Assembly: GCA_965197405.1 (NCBI GenBank)
Contig: OZ240206.1
Span: forward strand, 1,736,001 to 1,800,000
DNA length: 64,000 nt
Direction of reading: 5' to 3'
Source of the DNA: G965197405 sp965197405
GTDB taxonomy: Bacteria; Chloroflexota; Dehalococcoidia; Lucifugimonadales; JAGWBF01
Under the pieces are notes generated by a model. The model made no database searches, was not told the DNA's origin, and worked only from the letters and a program-made list of their open reading frames with translations. This document shows positions 7,874-15,914 of the stretch, piece by piece; the stretch's first letter is position 1, and each line of letters opens with the position of its first letter. The translations under genes and the position numbers were made by a program.

Positions 7874-8191
7874 GTGGCTTTAGAGGACAAGACCCTGGTG
7901 TGCAGAGAGTGTGGGGATACCTTTACCTTCACCAGTGGAGAGCAGGAGTTTTACCAGAGTCGCGGCTTGTTGAACGAGCCTTCCCGGTGCCCCCCCTGCC
8001 GCAGCGCTCGCCGGGCTGGTGGTGGCGGAGGCGGCGGAGGCGGGTTCCGGTCCGACCAGCCCCGGACCATGTACCCGGCGGTGTGCGCTTCCTGCGGTAG
8101 AGACACCGAGGTCCCCTTCCAGCCAAGGCAGGGCAGGCCCGTCTACTGCAACGACTGCTTCAGGTCGGTCAGGGAGTCCGGCACCTTTTAA
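7874..8191 (+). CDS. Zinc-ribbon protein with two Cys4 sites
   Basis: 105 residues. The N-terminal part has CRECG...CPPC, as in small probable zinc-binding domains (about residues 10-43). A Gly run (about 47-55) leads to a second ribbon, CASCG...CNDC, near the C terminus (CxxC-type zinc-binding protein). Small two-ribbon proteins of this kind usually bind nucleic acid or protein, but no specific role is known. The start is GTG 7874 with an AGGAGG site at 7861-7866. A TTGCCA/TATACT promoter lies upstream. Confidence 0.8.
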   Translation: MALEDKTLVCRECGDTFTFTSGEQEFYQSRGLLNEPSRCPPCRSARRAGGGGGGGGGFRSDQPRTMYPAVCASCGRDTEVPFQPRQGRPVYCNDCFRSVRESGTF

Positions 8192-8233
8192 GTCCGGGCT
8201 GAGACTCCCCCCCACCTTCCTTTCGGGCTATAG

Positions 8234-8475
8234 CAGGGTCTCTTAATTCTCGACGTTAGGTGAATATAAGCCTGTCTGTAGTAGCAGGCCCGGATCGCCC
8301 GTCATTCCGAAAAGAGCGAAGCGGAATGAGGAACCTAAAATGTCACCTGATAAAACGGGAATCAAAGCGGCACCGGCCAGAAATAAGACTGCGGCCAGCC
8401 AGGACTTCAGACCCCTCGCTCCGCTCGGAGCCTACCCCTGGCTTGAACAGGGAGTGACAATCAAAAGGCCTTCGG
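8234..8475. repeat. Dispersed inverted repeat (CATTCCGA type)
   Basis: Core 8301-8460: left arm GTCATTCCG...GCGGAATGAGGAACC, right arm ACCCCTCGCTCCGCTCGGAG extended to GGGAGTGACAA. Outer ends read GGGTCTCTTAATTCTCG on the left and ACAATCAAAAGGCC on the right, an outer inverted pair. It fills the gap between the zinc-ribbon gene and the DUF503 gene; no gene is seen here. Confidence 0.75.
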
Positions 8476-8514
8476 GCTACAGATAGACCGCTTCACCGGT
8501 CCAAGGGGCTAGCC

Positions 8515-8808
8515 GTGCATATTGGCGTTTGCCATGTGAGTCTGAGGCTCCCGGAGAACCAGAGCCTGAAAGGCAAGCGGCGGGTAACCCAGTCCATAGT
8601 CTCCAGGGTACGCACCCGGTTCAACGTCTCCATAGCCGAGGTGGAAGACAACGACCTGTGGCAGAGACTCACCCTGGGCATCTCCTGCGTCAGCAATGAT
8701 GGACGGCACGCCAACGAAATGCTCTCCAGGGTCGTGCAATATATCGAGGAGACGACGGGCGACGCCGAGCTTCTGGACTACGACGTGGAGATGGTCTCCG
8801 GTATATGA
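8515..8808 (+). CDS. DUF503 family protein (YlxP-like)
   Basis: 97 residues matching the DUF503 pattern: N-terminal strand, then LPENQSLKGKRRVTQSIVSRVRTRFNVSIAEVE, then WQRLTLGISCVSNDGRHANEML. In Firmicutes this small ferredoxin-fold protein lies beside infB and rbfA; its function is not established. The GTG start at 8515 has no strong ribosome-binding site. The helicase gene begins 9 bases after its stop, suggesting one transcript. Confidence 0.85.
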   Translation: MHIGVCHVSLRLPENQSLKGKRRVTQSIVSRVRTRFNVSIAEVEDNDLWQRLTLGISCVSNDGRHANEMLSRVVQYIEETTGDAELLDYDVEMVSGI

Positions 8809-8817
8809 GGGCATTGC

Positions 8818-11097
8818 ATGGACGCTTCCGCTTTCCTGGACCACCTCAGAAGGGCCCGATGGTACAAAAAGCAGATAGTCCATGTGGAGAAGATACCACC
8901 CCGCGAGGCGTCCGGAGGCGACTGCCAAGTCCCCCTTCACCCGGACCTTCAGGCTTCCATAGAGGGCAGGGGCCTTTGGCCTCTCTACAGCCACCAGGCT
9001 GAGGCGATAAACGCCCTCAAGGACGGCCACAACGTAATCGTGGCCACCCCCGCCGCCAGCGGCAAGAGCCTGTGCTACAACCTGCCGGTGCTGGACTCCC
9101 TTCTGGCGGACAGGGCCGCCCGCGCCCTCTACATATACCCCACGAAAGCCCTGGCCCAGGACCAGCTCAAGGGACTGAGGTCACTGGCGGGAAGGCTGCC
9201 CCTCCAGGCGGCCATCTTTGACGGCGATACCCCTTCCTATGAAAGGGCCTCTATCAAGAGGTCCGCCCAGGTACTCCTTACCAACCCCGATATGCTGCAC
9301 CTGGGGATACTGCCAAACCACAAGACATGGTCCCGCCTGCTCCAGGGGCTTAGATACGTGGTGCTGGACGAGTCCCACGTCTACCGGGGCGTCTTCGGCT
9401 CCCACGTCGCCAACGTGCTCCGGAGGCTCCGGCGCATATGCCGTATTTACGGTAGCTCGCCCCAGTTCATCCTCTGCTCAGCTACCATAGCCAACCCGGG
9501 AGATCTGGCGAACCGCCTCACCGGCCTACCCTTCAAAGTCGTGGACACCGACGGAGCGCCCTATCCGGGCAAGCAGTTCGCCTTCTGGAACCCGCCCATA
9601 GCCGACGAGGCCACATCCGCCAGGCGTAGCACGAACATGGAGGCCTCCTACCTTTTCTCCGAGCTGGTGAGCCGCAACATTCGCACAATCACTTTTGTGC
9701 GGACCCGGAGGGTGGCGGAGCTGGTGTACCTGTACGCCAGGGGGCAGCTTGAGGAGAAGCGGTCCGGGCTTGGCAGCAGCATAAGTCCCTACAGGGCCAG
9801 CTACCTGCCCGAAGACAGAAGGCGGATTGAGAGGGCGCTTTTCCAGGGAGAGCTGATGGGGGTGTCCGCCACCAATGCCCTGGAGCTGGGTATAGACGTG
9901 GGCAGCCTGGACGCCACGGTGATAACGGGCTATCCGGGCAGCGTATCCAGCACGTGGCAGCAGGCCGGGAGGAGCGGCAGGCGAAGGGAGGAGTCCCTCT
10001 CCATCCTGGTGGGCCAGGACAACCCCCTGGACCAGTATTTTATGAACCATCCCCAGGCGTTCTTTGGCCGGTCCGTGGAAAACGCCCTCATATCGCCTGA
10101 GAACCCCCACATTATCCAGCCCCACCTGCTCTGCGCCGCCTACGAGTCACCCCTCACCGAGCGAGACCGGGAGATGTTCGGCCCCGGGTTCGAAGAGCAC
10201 CTGACGAGCCTGGAGGATGGGCGCCTGGTCAAAAAAGCAGGGGGGAAATGGTACGTCACCACGGCGGTATCGTACCCGGCTGAGACGGTCAACATACGCT
10301 CCACCTCGTCCCACAGCTACCTCGTGGTTGAGGCAGGCTCAGGGGTCATTCTGGAGAAGGTGGAGGAGGCCTTCGCCCTGCACCAGCTTCACCCGGGGGC
10401 CGTGCATCTCCATCATGGGGAGCCGTACCTGGTGACGCGCCTGGACCTGGGGTCCGGGACTGCCTACGTGGCCCCCCACGACGGGGCATACTACACCCAG
10501 GCGAAGGACATGACGGATATAAGGGTCCTCCGCGTCCGCGAGTCCCGGAGGGCGGGCGGAGTCAGCGTGTACCTGGGGGACGTGGAGGTCACGAATCATG
10601 TCCTGGGCTTCAAGAAAAAGAAGCACTTCACCGAGGAGGTCATCGGGGAGGAGTACCTGGCCCTCCCGCCGCGTCGCTTCAACACGGTAGCGCTCTGGTT
10701 CGACGTACCGCAGCGGGCGCTTGACGCCGTCAGGGGGGACGCGTCCGACCTGGCCGGCGGGCTTCATGCGGCAGAGCACGCGGCCATCGGGGTGCTGCCC
10801 CTCTTCGCCCTGTGCGACCGCAATGATATTGGAGGGGTCTCCACGCCTCGCCACCCCGACACCGGAAGGCCCCAGATCTTCATATACGACGGCCACCCGG
10901 GGGGCATAGGAATCGCGGAGCGGGGATACCAGGTCATAGAAGAGCTTTGGAGAGCGACCTTGCGCGCCGTCTCCGAATGCCCCTGCAGAGGTGGTTGTCC
11001 CGGCTGCATACAATCGCCCAAGTGCGGCAACAACAACCACCCCCTGGACAAGGGGGTCGCCACGCTCATGCTGAGCGCGCTCAGCCCCAACCCATAG
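8818..11097 (+). CDS. DEAD/DEAH helicase with DUF1998 zinc site (MrfA-like)
   Basis: 759 residues. Superfamily 2 helicase: Walker A ATPAASGKSL (about 74-83), Walker B/DEAH variant DESH (about 184), motif III SATIANP, and motif VI QQAGRSGRR. The C-terminal region is the DUF1998 type, with four cysteines in CPCRGGCPGCIQSPKC (721-736). This layout is that of YprA/MrfA, a helicase of a mitomycin-damage repair pathway in Bacillus subtilis. The nuclease partner MrfB is not seen here. DNA repair in the cytoplasm is the likely role. Confidence 0.9.
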   Translation: MDASAFLDHLRRARWYKKQIVHVEKIPPREASGGDCQVPLHPDLQASIEGRGLWPLYSHQAEAINALKDGHNVIVATPAASGKSLCYNLPVLDSLLADRAARALYIYPTKALAQDQLKGLRSLAGRLPLQAAIFDGDTPSYERASIKRSAQVLLTNPDMLHLGILPNHKTWSRLLQGLRYVVLDESHVYRGVFGSHVANVLRRLRRICRIYGSSPQFILCSATIANPGDLANRLTGLPFKVVDTDGAPYPGKQFAFWNPPIADEATSARRSTNMEASYLFSELVSRNIRTITFVRTRRVAELVYLYARGQLEEKRSGLGSSISPYRASYLPEDRRRIERALFQGELMGVSATNALELGIDVGSLDATVITGYPGSVSSTWQQAGRSGRRREESLSILVGQDNPLDQYFMNHPQAFFGRSVENALISPENPHIIQPHLLCAAYESPLTERDREMFGPGFEEHLTSLEDGRLVKKAGGKWYVTTAVSYPAETVNIRSTSSHSYLVVEAGSGVILEKVEEAFALHQLHPGAVHLHHGEPYLVTRLDLGSGTAYVAPHDGAYYTQAKDMTDIRVLRVRESRRAGGVSVYLGDVEVTNHVLGFKKKKHFTEEVIGEEYLALPPRRFNTVALWFDVPQRALDAVRGDASDLAGGLHAAEHAAIGVLPLFALCDRNDIGGVSTPRHPDTGRPQIFIYDGHPGGIGIAERGYQVIEELWRATLRAVSECPCRGGCPGCIQSPKCGNNNHPLDKGVATLMLSALSPNP

Positions 11098-11109
11098 CCC
11101 CGCCCATGC

Positions 11110-11391
11110 TTAAGCGGGCGCTTGCTTCTTTATCCGCTCGTTTATGGACTTCAAAAGGTCCTGGAGGTCCGGGAAGATGTGGGCGTCAGGCTCATGGCGG
11201 TGCTCCGCCACCAGCTCTCCGTCAATGCGTATGTCGAACACCCCATGAGGACCGGGGATGAGCTTGAAGTAGCCTATGTGGTCACCCGTTGGCCGACTGA
11301 GGACTTCACCTGCCATCCAGGCAGCTCTCAAGGCGTGGCGTCAATCATGGCAGTATAGTATCTCTATCTCCAGCTTTCCGTCCTGGGCCAT
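11110..11391 (-). CDS. SelW-like Rdx-family selenoprotein (in-frame TGA as Sec)
   Basis: 93 residues if TGA 11341-11343 is Sec (residue 17). The N terminus is a beta strand (KLEIEILY) leading to C-H-D-U, the CxxU redox motif of SelW/Rdx proteins. After it come RHALRAAWMAGEVL, which matches the RAAWLAQEL helix of Cys homologs, then FKLIPGPHGVFDIRIDGELV. Start ATG 11389-11391 has an AGGAGG site 7 bases upstream. Read without Sec, only a 73-residue tail from a TTG would remain, lacking the active site. A SECIS-like hairpin lies at 11310-11324. Thioredoxin-like fold; cytoplasmic redox role probable, substrate unknown. Confidence 0.87.
11310..11324 (-). promoter_or_regulatory. SECIS-like hairpin of the SelW-like gene
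   Basis: Transcript reads stem CTGCC, loop TGGAT, stem GGCAG, a perfect 5-bp stem whose loop starts 22 bases after the TGA and has G in its second and third positions. Spacing and loop fit the bacterial SECIS rule. Confidence 0.68.
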
Positions 11392-11429
11392 GGGGCAACC
11401 TCCTTGTTCTATTCCTCGGCCTATACGGC

Positions 11430-11606
11430 CTTTTCATTCTCGACGTTGCCTGTCTGCTGCGGGACAGGGACAGGCCCCCACCGCGAGTCATTCTGAGGAG
11501 CGGAGCGACGAAGAATCTAAAAATGCCTCGTGAGCAAACCCACACCAAGAGAGAGGATTCTAGACCCTTCGCTGCCGCTCAGGGTGACAATGAAAGAACC
11601 CTCGGC
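11430..11606. repeat. Dispersed inverted repeat (CATTCTGA variant)
   Basis: Core 11487-11590: left arm GTCATTCTGAGGAGCGGAGC...AAGAATC, right arm GACCCTTCGCTGCCGCTCAG then GGTGACAA. Outer ends CCTTTTCATTCTCGACG and ACAATGAAAGAACC are roughly inverted. About 100 bases to 11706 after it show nothing else. Confidence 0.7.
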
Positions 11607-11705
11607 CTGCGCGCCGCACATGGTTACGATACACTCGCGACACAATGAATGATATGCCATTCCCAGGGGGGTGTCAAACCCCTTGAAGAGGGGGCAGGAA
11701 GCCCG

Positions 11706-12440
11706 TCAAAGCTCTTTCCTGCGGAACACGGCCCATGCGCCGACGATCAGCAGGGCTATGCAGGCGCAGGCGACGGCAAAGGCGGGCCACGCCGCATTTC
11801 CTCCGTCACCATTCAAAGATGCCCCCCATGCCGGGGCGTTCATCGGCCAGTAGCGCTCTGTGTTGGGAATGCCGTTCAAGGGGAGTTGCACTATTACGAT
11901 TACCAGCGCCACCCCCCCGGCCAGCAGCTGGCTGCTAAACATCCCGCTCCAGAAGAAGGCGATGGACTCTATGAAGACCAGGTAGACGCCCACAATCGCC
12001 ATGAAGGCGGCGAACCGCGCCAGGCCTCCGTTATCGAACAGGATTAGCGTCAGTATGTACATGACGGCGGAGGCGATGAGCAGGGCGAGGAAGACGGACA
12101 GCACGAGGCCCAGGAACTTGGCCGCTACAAAGGCTGAGCGGGTCACCGGCTTGCTCAGGGTCATCGCCGCCGTTCCACTGGCCCTCTCGGTTGCCAGGGA
12201 GCCCATAGCGACAATGATACCCAGGAGTGTACCCAGGCCCAGGATCGCAAAGCCGAAGGCATCAAGCAAGCCCCGGGCCTCTTCTGTCCCCCGCGGTTCG
12301 CCCCTGACCTCAGTTATGATGAAGGGTATTATGCTGGTCAGCAGCGCCACGAGGGTGAAGGCGCCCAGCAAAGCCACGAACTTCCAGGTCCGTCGCTGCT
12401 CCAAGAGCTCCTTCCGAGTCAGTGCCCAGAAGCCCGTCAA
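11706..12440 (-). CDS. ABC-2 type transporter permease
   Basis: 244 residues with six hydrophobic segments typical of ABC-2 permeases: one near 22-46, then about 65-85, 105-135, 145-165, 180-205 and 215-238. The stretch LATERASGTAAMTLSKPVTR between the second and third helices is characteristic of this permease family. It overlaps the ATPase gene by four bases (12437-12440), so both are one translational unit. Substrate unknown. Confidence 0.86.
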   Translation of the reverse strand: MTGFWALTRKELLEQRRTWKFVALLGAFTLVALLTSIIPFIITEVRGEPRGTEEARGLLDAFGFAILGLGTLLGIIVAMGSLATERASGTAAMTLSKPVTRSAFVAAKFLGLVLSVFLALLIASAVMYILTLILFDNGGLARFAAFMAIVGVYLVFIESIAFFWSGMFSSQLLAGGVALVIVIVQLPLNGIPNTERYWPMNAPAWGASLNGDGGNAAWPAFAVACACIALLIVGAWAVFRRKEL

Positions 12441-13381
12441 GCCCTGGCCTCCCGCTCGCCCACCAGATCAACGAACACGTCCTCCAGGCTGGCAGAGGCC
12501 AACTCGTACCTCACCAGGGTCAGCCCGCTCTCGTACACCAACCTGAGCAACTCTCTCTTGGCTACGTCAATATCGCTTACGTCAACTCGAAGTATTCTCC
12601 GGTCGCCATCCTCGACGCCATCCATGGACTTCACCCAGGGTATGCCCGCAAGCTGTTTCGCCATGAGACCCGCATCTTCCTCGAACTCCAACTCAAAGGC
12701 CGACGGTTGCTGGCGGGAGCGCAGTTCATCAATAGCGCCCGTGGTTACCAGCTTGCCATGATTGACGATCGCCACATGGTCGCATACTCGCTCCACGTCG
12801 GCCAGGATGTGGGTGGAGACGAAAACCGTGGTCTGGCCCTTGAGGGACCGTATAGTCTCCAGCATATCCCGGCGCCCCATAGGGTCCAGGGCCGAGGCAG
12901 GCTCATCGAGAAAGAGGACCTGCGGCCTGTGCATCAAGGCCTGGGCCAGTCCGAGGCGCTGCTGCATCCCCCGGGAGTACCCTTTTACCTTCCGGTCTGC
13001 CGCATCCGTCAGATTTACCCGCTCGAGAAGCTCGCCGGCACGGGACTTGGCGTCTCTGCGGCTTATATCGTATAGCTCGCCGGTGAAGCAGAGGAACTCG
13101 CGGCCGGTCATCCAGCCGTAGAAGGCGGGAGACTCCGGCAGGTAGCCCACCTTGGAGCGCAACTGAAGGGACCTCCCCGACACGTCCTCACCCGCGACCC
13201 AGACCCGACCCCCCGTAGGGTCGGCCAGGCCGGTGAAAAGGCGGAGGGTCGTGGTCTTGCCGGCGCCGTTGGGACCGAGGATTCCAAAGGCGGTGCCCTC
13301 GTCAACGGCCAGGGTCAGGCTGTTTACGGCTACGACGTCACCAAAACGCTTGGATAGGTCCTCGCAGCGAATCGCTTCCAT
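12437..13381 (-). CDS. ABC-2 type transporter ATPase
   Basis: 314 residues. Walker A GPNGAGKTT, Q-loop VGYLPESPAFYGWMTGREF, signature YSRGMQQRLGLAQAL, Walker B VLFLDEPASALDP, H-loop VSTHIL. The C-terminal ~90 residues are the usual extension of drug/sodium (NatA-like) exporters. Coupled to the permease at 11706-12440. Confidence 0.9.
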   Translation of the reverse strand: MEAIRCEDLSKRFGDVVAVNSLTLAVDEGTAFGILGPNGAGKTTTLRLFTGLADPTGGRVWVAGEDVSGRSLQLRSKVGYLPESPAFYGWMTGREFLCFTGELYDISRRDAKSRAGELLERVNLTDAADRKVKGYSRGMQQRLGLAQALMHRPQVLFLDEPASALDPMGRRDMLETIRSLKGQTTVFVSTHILADVERVCDHVAIVNHGKLVTTGAIDELRSRQQPSAFELEFEEDAGLMAKQLAGIPWVKSMDGVEDGDRRILRVDVSDIDVAKRELLRLVYESGLTLVRYELASASLEDVFVDLVGEREARA

Positions 13382-13420
13382 AGCATGGATTTTAGCACGT
13401 CTCCATCCAGATCTGCCAGT

Positions 13421-14224
13421 CTATCTGCCCTTCCATTGGGGCTTCCGCTTCTCGGCGAAGGCCCTGGGGCCTTCCCTGGAATCTTCGCTGAGGAGCAACC
13501 GGTCGTAGACGTGATAGGTGAGGGATGAGGCAGCCTGGGCGCTCATGTCCAGCCCCCGGTAGGCTAGCTCCTTGAAGTACTGGAGGGAAAGGGGGGCGTT
13601 TGCCGCAATCTGCCGGGCTATGGAGAGGGCCTCCTCCATGAGCCGCTCCCCGGGGACGACCCTGTTGACGAAGCCAATCTCGTAGGCCCGTTGGGCGGAG
13701 ATTGGCTCGGCGGTCATTACCAGCTCCATCACCGCCGTCATGGGGATGAGGCTGGCCAAGGCAACGGCGAAGGGCGGCATGAGGCCGACCCGCGCCTCCG
13801 TGATGCCCAGACGGGCATCGTCGGCTGCGAGGCGGATGTCGCACACCTGGGCTATGGACCAGCCGCCCGCCAGGGCGTAGCCGTTGATGGCGGCGATGAG
13901 GGGCTTCCAGGTCTGGGGCCACATGTAGGGACGCTCGGGGGTCATACTGTCCCCGGCCTTGGCCTGAACGCCGGCGGAGTTATTCTGCGCCCGCTCCTTC
14001 AGGTCCCGCCCGGCGCAGAAGGCCCGGCCCGCGCCGGTGATGACGGCTACCCGTGCGTCTTCATCGGCGTCAAAGCGCAGTATAGCTCCGCCAAGCTCGT
14101 TGCGAAGCTGGCTATTGATAGCGTTGAGGGATTCAGGACGGTTGAGGGTGATGAGCGCCACCTGGTCCTGCTTCTCGTAGAGGACAGCCTGACCCGGACT
14201 GGTGAAATCTGCTGACGCCATCAT
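13421..14224 (-). CDS. Enoyl-CoA hydratase/isomerase family protein
   Basis: 267 residues of the crotonase fold. Visible are the CoA/oxyanion-hole segments AFCAGRDLKERA and INGYALAGGWSIAQVCDIRLA, and the GLMPPFAVALASLIP segment. In the second, hydratases often have GGGxELAL; here GGWSIAQ departs from that, and the position of the usual catalytic Glu is not clear, so hydration may not be its reaction. Cytoplasmic, acyl-CoA metabolism. Start ATG at 14224; a second ATG follows immediately. Confidence 0.85.
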   Translation of the reverse strand: MMASADFTSPGQAVLYEKQDQVALITLNRPESLNAINSQLRNELGGAILRFDADEDARVAVITGAGRAFCAGRDLKERAQNNSAGVQAKAGDSMTPERPYMWPQTWKPLIAAINGYALAGGWSIAQVCDIRLAADDARLGITEARVGLMPPFAVALASLIPMTAVMELVMTAEPISAQRAYEIGFVNRVVPGERLMEEALSIARQIAANAPLSLQYFKELAYRGLDMSAQAASSLTYHVYDRLLLSEDSREGPRAFAEKRKPQWKGR

Positions 14225-14297
14225 CTCCCTCCGGCGAATTTCTGGTGGCTGCTAGCTGAGGGCGTTCCCATGAAAATACCCCTTCGCCCAGCCTCCC

Positions 14298-14325
14298 GTA
14301 GGGGCGATTCGCGAATCGCCCCTAC
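14298..14325. repeat. Perfect 28-bp palindrome
   Basis: GTAGGGGCGATTCG followed by its exact reverse complement. It can form a 14-bp hairpin between the crotonase and HIT genes. Just upstream, at 14268, is CCATGAAAATA, the outer flank seen at other repeats in the window. It may be a dispersed repeat or a transcription terminator-like stem without a T run. Confidence 0.7.
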
Positions 14326-14388
14326 TATTCTCATCCCTCTCATACGTGGCCTCGGCAAGGCCATCCGCAATTCCCGCGGCGTAGGGCG

Positions 14389-14724
14389 CTAGGCATAGGG
14401 GCCCAGGTACATACCGCCCAGGACATGCACGTGACCGTGCTCCTGGCTCTGCATCGCGTCCGGGCCAAAGTTGGAAAGGACGCGGTACCCTCTCGGGCAG
14501 AACTGCGTTCCCACTTGGACCGCCACCTGGCCGACCCTGGCAATGATGCCGTTGATCCACAGGTCGCCCTGGGTCATGTGGCTCTTGGGCATCACCAGAA
14601 GCATAACCGGCGTCCACCCGAGCACGTTGTCAATGACGATAATCTCATCGTCCTCATAGCGTATGTTCGCGGGCGACCCTCCGGCCACGATTTCGCAGAA
14701 CACACAGCCTGGCTTCCGGTTCAT
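14389..14724 (-). CDS. HIT-family nucleotide hydrolase
   Basis: 111 residues. Starts CVFCEIVAG, with a zinc-type CxxC as in HINT proteins, then the histidine triad HGHVHVLGG near the C terminus, the catalytic motif of nucleoside phosphoramidate hydrolases/HINT. Full family length. Cytoplasmic; physiological substrate unknown. Confidence 0.9.
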   Translation of the reverse strand: MNRKPGCVFCEIVAGGSPANIRYEDDEIIVIDNVLGWTPVMLLVMPKSHMTQGDLWINGIIARVGQVAVQVGTQFCPRGYRVLSNFGPDAMQSQEHGHVHVLGGMYLGPYA

Positions 14725-14838
14725 GGGTGCTTGGACCTCTCAGACCATCCGATAATTTAGGCGATAACTCAGGTGTACCAGGGCATGGGGAACGTTATTG
14801 GCGAGACGGGGGTAATTGCTACAGCGCCTTACAGCGCC

Positions 14839-15675
14839 TTACAACTCTTGGGGGGCCAGGGCCAGCTCGCCATCAACTCTCACCAGATAGCCCGCCTTCA
14901 CGTCAAGGCCGTGGCCGAAGAGTATAAGCCAGCGCTCTGCCTCCGCCTGTTCGAGGAGAGCACGCTTGTGCTCGATGGTATCAAGGGGGCGAACATCCCA
15001 CGCGGTGACGCAGCGCACGGGCAGATGGTGATGCGTGGGCAGTACATCTCCCAGGTACGCGACTCGGCGGTCGCCCGGACCTACGAACAGTATTTGATGC
15101 CCCGAAGTGTGGCCCCCTGTGACTTTGAGCCAGACGTCGGGGGCAATCTCCCTATCGCCATCCAGAAGCTCAAGCTGTCCACTCTCCTCCAAGGGCAAGA
15201 AGTCCTCGGGTATGTAGGTGGAGCTGATACGTTCGCTGGGATGATTGGCCTCGTGCCACTCCTGCCTCTGGACCAGGTAGGTGGCCTTGGGGAAAGTAGG
15301 CACAATCTTATCCGAGTAACCACGCCTAGTGCAGCCGCCGGCTTGGTCGAAGTGGAGATGGGTAAGGGCAACTATGCCGATGTCCTCCACCCCCAGTCCG
15401 TGGGTCCTCAGGTCGTTTACCAGATCGCCCGCCTTCATGGCGAAGGCGTTCTTGCGCCGGAGGGGATGCTTGTTGCCGACGCCGGTATCCACCAGGATAT
15501 TTTCGTCCTTCGTCCGTATGAGAAGGCAGTTGAGGCCTACTCTCACCCGGTTGCTCCTGTCGGCGGGGGTCAAGTGCTTCCAGGTCTCCTTGGGTACGAC
15601 GCCATAGAGGACGCCTCCATCCAGGCGGATGGCGCCGTCGCTGAGAAGGGTTAGCTCAGTGTCGCCTACTCTCAT
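14839..15675 (-). CDS. Metallo-beta-lactamase fold hydrolase
   Basis: 278 residues from ATG 15675; a longer frame to 15786 runs into a repeat and is not used. Metal-binding motifs: THLHFDQAGG (the HxHxDH motif with Gln in place of the last His), GGHTSGH, GDVLPTHHH, and GHGLD near the end. Layout resembles lactonase-type quorum-quenching or related hydrolases. The DQ variant is seen in some functional members. Substrate unknown. Confidence 0.85.
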   Translation of the reverse strand: MRVGDTELTLLSDGAIRLDGGVLYGVVPKETWKHLTPADRSNRVRVGLNCLLIRTKDENILVDTGVGNKHPLRRKNAFAMKAGDLVNDLRTHGLGVEDIGIVALTHLHFDQAGGCTRRGYSDKIVPTFPKATYLVQRQEWHEANHPSERISSTYIPEDFLPLEESGQLELLDGDREIAPDVWLKVTGGHTSGHQILFVGPGDRRVAYLGDVLPTHHHLPVRCVTAWDVRPLDTIEHKRALLEQAEAERWLILFGHGLDVKAGYLVRVDGELALAPQEL

Positions 15676-15735
15676 CGCGGTGTGAATATAAGGCCGAGAT
15701 ACATGGCTTGTCAACGCCTGACCGGACCCGGCGCA

Positions 15736-15900
15736 GGGTCTTTTAATTCTCACGCCAGGTAAATACAGGCCCCCGCCGCGTGTCATTCCGAGCGCAGCGA
15801 GGAATCTAAAAATGCTTGGATAGCAGCACGCCTAAGAAGGCAAGGACTTTAGACCCCTCGCTCCGCTCGGGGTGACAATTGAAAGGCCCTGGGACCGGGC
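15736..15900. repeat. Dispersed inverted repeat (CATTCCGA type)
   Basis: Core 15781-15880: left arm TGTCATTCCGAGCGCAGCG, right arm ACCCCTCGCTCCGCTCGGGG then TGACAATT. Outer ends GGGTCTTTTAATTCTCACGC and AATTGAAAGGCCC are inverted. Nearly the same unit, with its interior GCTTGGATAGC, is found at 29938-30118. Confidence 0.8.
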
Positions 15901-15914
15901 ATGACAACATCCAG

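Noticed and set aside
11110..11331. 73-residue protein from TTG 11331
   Set aside because: Lacks the CxxU site and a ribosome-binding site; the longer frame with Sec is better supported.
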